DNA of 11,701 bases from RGIG7450 sp045648785 (lineage in GTDB: Bacteria > Bacillota > Clostridia > RUG12999): positions 1 to 11,701 of the forward strand of contig JAZROP010000022.1 in the NCBI GenBank assembly GCA_045648785.1, in the 5' to 3' direction. Both the position numbers and the translations under genes were made by a program. This document shows, in pieces, positions 6,508-11,701 of this stretch (positions are counted from its first letter, which is position 1; each line of letters opens with the position of its first letter). Below the pieces are notes generated by a model. The model searched no databases, was not told the origin of the DNA, and was given only the letters and a program-made list of their open reading frames with translations.

Positions 6508-7904
6508 TCTGTTGCCCCCTTATTTATTACTATAAGATTGTCACTGCCCGTCAGCTTAGCACACCACGAAATCTCATTTTCGGCTGTATATGCAACAAAA
6601 ATATCTGAAACGGTTGCAGTCTGTCCCTCTTCAAGAGGCAGCTTTGCATAAAGTCCATCAACTGCCTGAAGCATATTGCCGGTGGTAACAACTCCATCTG
6701 CTACCGAAATGGTGCAAATACGCTGTTTATAGGAAATCAGCCTGCCGTTTTTTATGGTAATGCTAATAGCATGGTTGTTGTCCCAAGCCATTACAGGAAT
6801 GCTGTCCAGATAATAATCAATATATATAGTAATTTCCCCGCTGCCCTCCGAAAGATTTATAAGGTCGGATGAAATCTGCAAAGCCGGTGACGAAAGATCA
6901 AAACACCGAAACACCGTTCTGACATAGCTGAAAATATTTCCAACAGCAGACGAAAGTGCATTTTTTGAAGATGCATCATAGATCACCGGACCACCATTTT
7001 CTGACAAATACTCCAAAAGTCCTGATGGAGAAATTTTAAGCGTGGAGCCACCACCAATATATAAAATATCATCATTTGTTTCAATATATTTTCTTGCCGA
7101 AGACCGTTCAATGCCAAACTGCCGCAGTAAAGTGTTAAGCTTGGATGCCGCTAAATCCATGTCGGCAGGAGGAGATATTTTCACATTTGGAACAGAAATA
7201 TCTGTCAGACCAATTAAAATATTTGAATTTAAGAGGATATTCTGCGATATTTCACTGCCCTCTGTTATGTCCGACTTATTAAATCCCAATTCAAATGCAA
7301 AAGGGATGTTTCCCGAGAAGTTTTGCGCCAGATGTTCTGTAACTGACTTTGAAATCTTGTCCAGCGGAGTATCTGCTACTGCTTTGTAAACCATACCGTC
7401 TGCCTGGTCGCGGATAAATACAACAGGTTTTCCAAGGGAATTATCATTCAGTGAAATAACAACATCTCTGACACGGTCACATGGGAAATATGTTCCCAGA
7501 AATACACCCGTTTCACCGCTGAAAACTGTTCCAAAATCGACAGTTACTGATGACGATTTAACCGCAGAAAGCATTTCTTCCTCAGTTGAGTCTGTAAATT
7601 TTGTTTTTTCGTTAATTTTTCCGAGGACAGATTTTACCTCATTATAATACCTCTCAAAATCTTTTTCCCCTTTGGCAGAAACAAATCGCTTGCCGCCACC
7701 TGAAAAAATAATATTTTTGGGTTGAAGAATGTCCTCAACAGAAGAAGATGTGTCTACCGATATGGGCTGACCTCCCCATAAAGCAGCAAAAAAATTATAG
7801 TCCGAGGACCATAATTTTTCGCTAAACCATATTTTATAGAATAAAAATATACAAATGAATATGAGAAGGGTAAGTATGCTGCTTTTAACTATTTCCTTCT
7901 TCAT
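6504..7904 (-). CDS. yycH: YycH, membrane-anchored regulator of WalK
   Basis: A 466-residue protein with a charged N-terminus (MKKEIVKS), a single membrane helix (about 9-26) and a large extracytoplasmic part. Length close to other YycH proteins, the N-terminal pattern and the position directly before yycI support the call. By family knowledge it binds YycI and WalK at the membrane and adjusts WalK kinase activity. The start lies 4 nt after the stop of the small secreted-protein gene. No good Shine-Dalgarno sequence precedes it (only AGAGTT-like bases), so translation is probably coupled to that upstream gene. Expression from the WalR-box promoter at 8437-8469 is therefore likely, in addition to read-through from walRK. 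Confidence 0.87.
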   Translation of the reverse strand: MKKEIVKSSILTLLIFICIFLFYKIWFSEKLWSSDYNFFAALWGGQPISVDTSSSVEDILQPKNIIFSGGGKRFVSAKGEKDFERYYNEVKSVLGKINEKTKFTDSTEEEMLSAVKSSSVTVDFGTVFSGETGVFLGTYFPCDRVRDVVISLNDNSLGKPVVFIRDQADGMVYKAVADTPLDKISKSVTEHLAQNFSGNIPFAFELGFNKSDITEGSEISQNILLNSNILIGLTDISVPNVKISPPADMDLAASKLNTLLRQFGIERSSARKYIETNDDILYIGGGSTLKISPSGLLEYLSENGGPVIYDASSKNALSSAVGNIFSYVRTVFRCFDLSSPALQISSDLINLSEGSGEITIYIDYYLDSIPVMAWDNNHAISITIKNGRLISYKQRICTISVADGVVTTGNMLQAVDGLYAKLPLEEGQTATVSDIFVAYTAENEISWCAKLTGSDNLIVINKGATE

Positions 7905-7908
7905 AATA

Positions 7909-8400
7909 TTATTTAAAAGAACTCTTAAGCCCCTGCATCATGTTTGCGGAAGCGTTTTTAATTTTGCTCCAGAAACTGTCAACAAGGAGATTAATTTCAA
8001 GACGAACAACCTGGGACGCAATTTCGGAATCCTGTGAAGAGTCCACACGCACCAGAATATCGTTTTTACCTTCAGCGAGTGATACACGCTGAGCAAAATA
8101 GCCGCTTGCACCAATTGTCTGTACAGCTGCATTGTCGCCAATTTCAACAAGTTTATACTTTGCCTCGGCTTTATTATAAATATAAACACTTACAACCACA
8201 CCACTTTTTGCCACACCCGAAAGAACATAGTCCTTCTGTGTAGTGGTGGAAACAACTGTTTCAGGGTTGTAAATATCTATGTAAAGCATGCCGTTACTTG
8301 CAGGCACAGAAGCCATTTCCTGCGGCGCGGCAAAAGCCTGCGGAAGTGCGCAGAAAGAAAAAACAAGTGCAAGAAGCAGTATTATTGATACTCGTTTCAT
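7909..8400 (-). CDS. Small secreted protein with predicted Ig-like fold, inserted in the wal operon
   Basis: A 163-residue exported protein counted from the ATG at 8400. An in-frame ATG at 8445 would add 15 residues, but those lie in front of the signal peptide, and 8445 is upstream of the -10 box, so it would not be transcribed from the local promoter. AAAGGA (8411-8416), 10 nt before 8400, also supports the shorter form. The signal peptide has basic KR, a hydrophobic core (5-19) and an A22-F-A24 cleavage site; there is no lipobox. Residues about 36-137 alternate in beta-strand fashion: YVLSGVAKSGVVVSVYIYN, then GYFAQRVSLAEGKNDILVRV, the 'G-x-F, xxVxLxEGxN' rhythm of bacterial Ig-like (Big_9/glucodextranase B-like) domains. 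The tail (about 140-163, VDSFWSKIKNASANMMQGLK) looks like an amphipathic helix. I do not recognise a named family. Sitting between walK and yycH, it is a candidate extracytoplasmic partner of WalK, YycH or YycI, or a wall-binding effector of the regulon. Confidence 0.8.
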   Translation of the reverse strand: MKRVSIILLLALVFSFCALPQAFAAPQEMASVPASNGMLYIDIYNPETVVSTTTQKDYVLSGVAKSGVVVSVYIYNKAEAKYKLVEIGDNAAVQTIGASGYFAQRVSLAEGKNDILVRVDSSQDSEIASQVVRLEINLLVDSFWSKIKNASANMMQGLKSSFK

Positions 8401-8436
8401 AACTTTTCCATCCTTTCCGGGAGTTTCGGTAAGTTT

Positions 8437-8442
8437 ATTATA
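8437..8442 (-). promoter_or_regulatory. -10 box of an internal promoter for the secreted protein-yycH-yycI segment
   Basis: On the minus strand this is a perfect TATAAT, placing the transcription start near 8430 and leaving a leader of about 30 nt before the ATG at 8400. No -35 hexamer resembling TTGACA stands 16-18 nt upstream (the bases there are ACGGTT-like); the WalR box occupies that place instead. This is what an activator-dependent promoter looks like. Confidence 0.7.
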
Positions 8443-8452
8443 CACTACAATT

Positions 8453-8469
8453 ATTACAAAACCGTTACA
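8453..8469 (-). promoter_or_regulatory. WalR (YycF) binding box
   Basis: The minus strand reads TGTAAC-GGTTT-TGTAAT, a perfect match to the published WalR consensus TGTWAH-N5-TGTWAH. It covers roughly -39 to -23 of the predicted transcript, overlapping the -35 position of the promoter for the secreted protein, yycH and yycI. A further single half-site TGTTAA lies at 8486-8491, exactly 22 nt (two 11-nt repeats) upstream. Confidence 0.72.
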
Positions 8470-8504
8470 ACAGCATTAAGATAGATTAACAATTCTTATA
8501 AAGC

Positions 8505-10262
8505 TTATTTAACCGGAAATTTTATGGTAACAAGTGTACCTTCGCCATATTCGCTTTCAATTTTGATTTCCCCGCCGTGAGCCTCAACAATCTCTTTTGC
8601 AATGGCAAGACCTAAACCTGTTCCGCCGCTTTGGCGGCTACGAGCCTTGTCAACACGGTAAAATCTTTCAAATATATGCTGCAGGTCCTCTTTGGGAATT
8701 CCCACTCCGTTGTCTTTGACTTTAATGTAAAAGCTGTTATATATATTACCCGCTGACACTTTGATTTCCCCGCCGTCGGGAGTATATTTTATTGCGTTTG
8801 TAATAATATTTGTTACAACCTGTTCAATTCTGTCACGGTTGCCGAAAAAGGGCTTCATGATATTTGCAAAAGACAGGGACAGTTCCTGTTTTCTTCCCGA
8901 AGTTTCAAGTCCGAGCTTTTTAACAACATCCTCTAAAAGAGCGCGTAAATCAAAATGCTCCTTCTGCATATCCTGCGGATTATAGTCAAGCTTTGAAAGG
9001 TCTAAAAGGTCGGAAACAAGGCGTGCCATACGGTCTGCCTCACTCTGCATAACTCCAAGAAAACTTTTTTGCATATCCTGCGGGATATCCTCTGATTCCA
9101 GAAGGGTTTCCGAATAAGTTTTTATGGTGGTAATAGGTGTTCTGAGTTCATGTGAAACATTTGAAACAAACTCGCGTCTGGACATTTCAAGACGCATCTG
9201 CTCGGTAACATCCCTGAGCATAACAATAATTGCAGACATGGAATCTTTTCTGCTTCCGCTCGTTGCAAAAAAGAGCTGAATGTGTTTTCCACCAAGTTCA
9301 ATATCGCGCGTTATTGATTCACTTTTCCTGAATGATATTTCAGAAAGAGAGATATCTGCCCCTATTTTTTCAAAAAATCCGTCAAAGGAAATTTTATCAG
9401 TTTGATGTTTTCCAATCATACGAATTGCCGCACGATTTATATGAATAAGGCCGCCAGAAGAATCAAACGCCATAACCCCGTCCGTCATATACATGAGAAT
9501 GGCGGTCATTTTATTTTTTTCTTCTTCAATAGTAGTGACATTGTCTTTTATTCTGGTTGCCATTTCATTGAATGTTCGCGAAAGCTGACCTATTTCGTCG
9601 TCTGCATCAGAATTTATTTTTGAGCTGAAATCACCTGCAGCAAGCCTTTCTGCACTGCGTGTCAGTGAAATAATGGGCGATGTAATGGTTTTGGACATAA
9701 AATAACCAAGAATAAGGGAAATTCCAAGTCCGAAAAGCATTGCCTGAAGAATTATTTTAAGCATACTGCCCACAATTTCGTCAAGCTCCTCCTTGGTGTC
9801 CTTTACATATAAAATATATGCCACTTCTTCACCGGACATAACCGGTTTTGCCCAGTCCATGTATGTCTGCTCGTCAGATACGCTTTTCCCCTCGCTGCCG
9901 CTGAGTGCCGCAATAATATTGGGCGTTTTTTCAAGCGTTGCAATGCTTGCCGTATTGGTGTGATAGATTGTCTGTGCAGAAATTCCGTCCAAAAGATAGA
10001 TTGTGCGAAATATATCCACTCCCAGACGGGAGGAATATGTTTCTATTACAGACGCCATTTCCATATGTTCTGCCCCCGAAACCGCAAGTGCCGTGATTCT
10101 TTCTGTCAGCTCTGCGGCCGCAGGTGAATTTATTTTCTGAGAAAATTCATTTGTATAATAGGAAGAAATGCTCATACGGAAAAAGGTGCCCACCATAACA
10201 ATGACGGACACCACCATCAGAACAAACATTAATACAATTTTAAGTCTGACGCTCTTAAACAT
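8505..10262 (-). CDS. walK: WalK, cell-wall sensor histidine kinase
   Basis: A 585-residue membrane kinase. It has a first membrane helix (about 9-29), an extracytoplasmic sensor domain of about 140 residues (30-168), a second helix (about 169-190), HAMP (about 190-243), PAS (about 247-355), HisKA with phospho-acceptor His371 in FVSNVSHELRTP, then the HATPase domain. The ATPase motifs are the N box QVVTNIITNAIKYTP (481-495), G1 DNGVGI (517-522), F box FERFYR (531-536) and G2 GGTGLGLAI (546-554). This domain order and the partner genes (walR upstream, yycH and yycI downstream) identify WalK, which phosphorylates WalR to control peptidoglycan hydrolase genes. The walR stop lies 6 nt upstream; the ribosome site AAAGAGG (10274-10280) lies within the end of walR. 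No terminator follows the gene. Confidence 0.94.
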   Translation of the reverse strand: MFKSVRLKIVLMFVLMVVSVIVMVGTFFRMSISSYYTNEFSQKINSPAAAELTERITALAVSGAEHMEMASVIETYSSRLGVDIFRTIYLLDGISAQTIYHTNTASIATLEKTPNIIAALSGSEGKSVSDEQTYMDWAKPVMSGEEVAYILYVKDTKEELDEIVGSMLKIILQAMLFGLGISLILGYFMSKTITSPIISLTRSAERLAAGDFSSKINSDADDEIGQLSRTFNEMATRIKDNVTTIEEEKNKMTAILMYMTDGVMAFDSSGGLIHINRAAIRMIGKHQTDKISFDGFFEKIGADISLSEISFRKSESITRDIELGGKHIQLFFATSGSRKDSMSAIIVMLRDVTEQMRLEMSRREFVSNVSHELRTPITTIKTYSETLLESEDIPQDMQKSFLGVMQSEADRMARLVSDLLDLSKLDYNPQDMQKEHFDLRALLEDVVKKLGLETSGRKQELSLSFANIMKPFFGNRDRIEQVVTNIITNAIKYTPDGGEIKVSAGNIYNSFYIKVKDNGVGIPKEDLQHIFERFYRVDKARSRQSGGTGLGLAIAKEIVEAHGGEIKIESEYGEGTLVTIKFPVK

Positions 10263-10268
10263 GGGTCT

Positions 10269-10976
10269 TTAAACCTCTTTATTGTTAAAATAATAGCCTA
10301 CACCGCGTTTTGTCATAATATATCTGGGGGCAGACGGATCTTGCTCTACCTTTTCCCTGAGCCGGCGTACAGTAACATCCACAGTACGAACATCACCAAA
10401 AAATTCATATCCCCATACCTGTTCAAGCAATGTTTCGCGTGAAAAAACCTTTTCGGGCTGCAATGCCAGGAATTTTATAAGCTCAAATTCTCTCAGGGTA
10501 AGAATTACAGGCTCATCATCACGGTAAACCTCATAGCGGTCGCAATCAATCTTAAGCTGACCCGACTGAATAATTTTCCCGCCGGCAGCAGATTGCTGCT
10601 CCCCATCAATGGGTGCCGTTCTGCGCATATTTGCTTTTATTCTTGCCGAAAGCTCGCGCATACTGAAAGGTTTTGTAATATAATCGTCCGCACCTATTTC
10701 AAGACCAAGAATTTTGTCAACTTCTTCGCCCCTTGCCGTCAGCATAATTATAGGAACATCTGACCGTGTCCGAACACTTTTGCACACCTCAAACCCGTCG
10801 AGTCTGGGAAGCATAACATCCAGTAAAATAAGGTCGGGATTAAGGGAAAGTGCCGCTGAAACAGCTGTTTCCCCGTCCATTGCGGTTGCAACCTTGTAGC
10901 CTTCCTTTTCAAGGTTGAACTGCAAAATATCAAGTATGGGTTTTTCATCCTCAACGACTAAAATAAGTCTTTGCAC
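10269..10976 (-). CDS. walR: WalR, OmpR-family response regulator
   Basis: A 235-residue cytoplasmic DNA-binding regulator. The receiver domain (about 3-117) has the acidic pair E9/D10, phospho-acceptor Asp53 in LLDVMLP, Thr80 and Lys102 of the KPF motif. A winged-helix effector domain follows (about 138-232), with TLREFELIKFL (160-170), the recognition-helix region DVRTVDVTVRRLREK (195-209) and RGVGYYF (224-230). Its pairing with walK, yycH and yycI makes WalR far more likely than PhoP. The start is GTG (10974-10976), supported by AGAGGTGA (10983-10990) 6 nt upstream. It follows the zinc-ribbon gene by 16 nt with no promoter visible in the gap, so both share the promoter at 11410-11438. A WalR box occurs downstream in this operon but none is seen at the operon's first promoter. 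Confidence 0.95.
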   Translation of the reverse strand: MQRLILVVEDEKPILDILQFNLEKEGYKVATAMDGETAVSAALSLNPDLILLDVMLPRLDGFEVCKSVRTRSDVPIIMLTARGEEVDKILGLEIGADDYITKPFSMRELSARIKANMRRTAPIDGEQQSAAGGKIIQSGQLKIDCDRYEVYRDDEPVILTLREFELIKFLALQPEKVFSRETLLEQVWGYEFFGDVRTVDVTVRRLREKVEQDPSAPRYIMTKRGVGYYFNNKEV

Positions 10977-10992
10977 GATAAGTCACCTCTCG

Positions 10993-11355
10993 TTAATCCA
11001 TTTTTTCACCGCAAACGGGGCAGAATTTAAAATCCGCTTTAACTTTTGCGCCGCATTTAGAGCAAGTTTTTGCATTTTTAATGTCATTCATTTTTTCTTT
11101 CAGAGCTTCAATTTCGCTGAAATAATCATCAAGCGCCGCACATTTTTGTGCAACGGCATCTGCATCAACCTCTGTGCCGCCTTTATATGCATCATACATA
11201 AGTGTGCCAAGCTGACGGAAAATTTTTGTGGTTTCAGCTTCCTTATCGGCAATTGCCAGGTTGGATTTAACCGTTTCAACAACAACATTTGAAGTTTTAA
11301 CTGCACCATGAGCCAGTGCTGCCGCCTTTTCTCTTACAATATTCATAAAATCCAT
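10993..11355 (-). CDS. Coiled-coil zinc-ribbon protein, first gene of the wal operon
   Basis: A 120-residue protein without a signal peptide. Residues about 5-45 form a helical, Ala/Val/Lys-rich segment. A second helical stretch (about 46-95) includes FRQLGTLMYDAYK and a likely coiled coil (ALDDYFSEIEALKEKMND). The C-terminus is a short zinc ribbon: C98-SK-C101 and C112-PV-C115. Small proteins of this layout are common in Clostridia, usually unnamed; the Cys4 site should bind one zinc and may serve protein contact rather than DNA binding. The ATG at 11355 is preceded by AAGGGAGA (11361-11368) with 5-nt spacing, better than for the alternative ATG at 11346. It shares a promoter with walR, which suggests a functional or expression link to the WalRK system; the function itself is unknown. 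Confidence 0.82.
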   Translation of the reverse strand: MDFMNIVREKAAALAHGAVKTSNVVVETVKSNLAIADKEAETTKIFRQLGTLMYDAYKGGTEVDADAVAQKCAALDDYFSEIEALKEKMNDIKNAKTCSKCGAKVKADFKFCPVCGEKMD

Positions 11356-11409
11356 AAAAATCTCCCTTCCGCCGCGTACTTTGCGACAATAAAATATATA
11401 CCTATTTTT

Positions 11410-11438
11410 ATTATACGATATTTACATAAAAAATGCAA
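11410..11438 (-). promoter_or_regulatory. Promoter of the zinc-ribbon-walR-walK operon
   Basis: On the minus strand, TTGCAT (11433-11438) is followed by a 17-nt spacer and a perfect TATAAT (11410-11415). The predicted start near 11403 gives a leader of about 48 nt. No WalR box is recognisable: a lone TGTAAA half-site lies in the spacer without a partner at the 5-nt gap. Confidence 0.75.
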
Positions 11439-11492
11439 GACATCACAAAAAAATAAATTTTTTGTATAAAATAAAAATTTTTAAAAAAAATA

Positions 11493-11521
11493 TTGACAAA
11501 GCAAATAATCTGTAGTATAAT
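11493..11521 (+). promoter_or_regulatory. Consensus promoter of the tRNA operon
   Basis: TTGACA (11493-11498), a 17-nt spacer and TATAAT (11516-11521) match the sigma-A consensus at all twelve positions. An A/T-only stretch directly upstream (about 11466-11492) resembles an UP element. The transcript should start near 11528, leaving a leader of about 33 nt before tRNA-Thr. Confidence 0.93.
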
Positions 11522-11560
11522 AAGAAAGTCGCTTATGGCAACAAATTAAAATAAAAATGT

Positions 11561-11636
11561 GCTGGTGTAGCTCAATTGGTAGAGCAGCTGATTTGTAATC
11601 AGCAGGTCGCGGGTTCGAGTCCCATCACCAGCTCCA
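11561..11636 (+). tRNA. tRNA-Thr (anticodon TGT)
   Basis: A 76-nt cloverleaf with the CCA end encoded. The acceptor stem GCTGGTG pairs with CACCAGC (11626-11632), followed by discriminator T and CCA. The D-arm contains AGCTCAATTGGTAGAGC. The anticodon stem GCTGA/TCAGC encloses the loop TTTGTAA, giving anticodon TGT, which reads ACA threonine codons. The T-arm has GGGTTCGAGTCCC. Confidence 0.96.
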
Positions 11637-11642
11637 TTTTTT

Positions 11643-11701
11643 GGAGAGGTTCCCGAGTGGCCAAAGGGGGCAGACTGTAAATCTGTTGGCACCGCCTTCG
11701 A
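11643..11701 (+). tRNA. tRNA-Tyr (anticodon GTA), 3' end outside window
   Basis: The sequence begins GGAGAGGTTCCCGAGTGGCC, six T bases after the CCA of tRNA-Thr. The anticodon stem GCAGA/TCTGT (with a G-T closing pair) holds the loop CTGTAAA, giving anticodon GTA. The bases after it (TTGGCACCGCCTTCGA) begin the long variable arm expected of bacterial tRNA-Tyr. The T-arm and 3' acceptor strand are cut off by the window. Confidence 0.9.

Noticed and set aside
8401..8445. Possible 15-codon longer start of the secreted protein at the ATG at 8445.
   Set aside because: It lies upstream of the TATAAT box of the local promoter, lacks a ribosome site, and would place a charged stretch before a well-formed signal peptide that starts at 8400.
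10915..11292. Plus-strand open frame of 125 codons across the walR and zinc-ribbon genes.
   Set aside because: It is antisense to two supported genes and spans their junction. The predicted product is rich in Phe, Cys and Ile, as expected from the complement of Lys/Glu-rich coding sequence.
11410..11438. WalR autoregulatory box at the first promoter of the operon.
   Set aside because: Only a lone TGTAAA half-site is present; no second TGTWAH occurs 5 nt away on either side.
11637..11642. T6 after tRNA-Thr as a terminator.
   Set aside because: It is only the 6-nt spacer to tRNA-Tyr. The preceding CTCC and following GGAG pair by chance from the tRNA ends, and a tRNA pair is normally one transcript.
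1..11701. Mobile elements, CRISPR arrays or phage genes.
   Set aside because: No transposase or integrase motif, no regularly spaced repeats and no element-like terminal repeats were seen; all sizeable coding regions belong to chromosomal families.

Overview
The window looks like chromosomal DNA of a low-GC Gram-positive bacterium, most likely an anaerobic member of the Clostridia. The reasons are a WalR/WalK two-component system with YycH and YycI, AGGAGG-type ribosome binding sites, consensus or extended -10 sigma-A promoters, a lipobox substrate-binding lipoprotein with a DUF3502-type tail, a two-subunit class I fumarase beta chain, and a tRNA with an encoded CCA end. No transposase, phage gene or CRISPR array is visible. 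Genus-level placement is not possible from the sequence alone.

Layout. Positions 1-2086 (+) hold the 3' end of a BaiN/HI0933-type flavoprotein, overlapped by 8 nt by a COG2509-type FAD-dependent dehydrogenase. Positions 2133-3723 (+) are a self-contained unit: extended -10 promoter, strong ribosome binding site, lipoprotein solute-binding protein, and an intrinsic terminator, with no permease genes beside it. Positions 3794-5178 (-) are a second complete unit: promoter, orphan class I fumarase beta subunit, short-chain dehydrogenase, terminator. Its promoter lies back to back with that of a YpsA/SLOG-family gene at 5211-5699 (+).

The centre of interest is the minus-strand operon running from about 11440 down to 5689. 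Its order is a coiled-coil/zinc-ribbon protein, walR, walK, a small secreted protein with an Ig-like look, yycH and yycI. WalK senses the cell-wall state and phosphorylates WalR; YycH and YycI are single-pass membrane proteins known to bind WalK. Between walK and yycH lies a gene not found in the classic Bacillus order, and its promoter carries a perfect WalR box (TGTAAC-N5-TGTAAT). This suggests that WalR controls the secreted protein together with yycH and yycI, closing a feedback loop. The usual next gene, walJ (yycJ), is absent: yycI runs tail to tail into the YpsA-like gene with an 11-nt overlap.

The right end (11493-11701, +) is a tRNA operon with a full-consensus promoter: tRNA-Thr(TGT), then tRNA-Tyr(GTA), which is cut off by the window edge.
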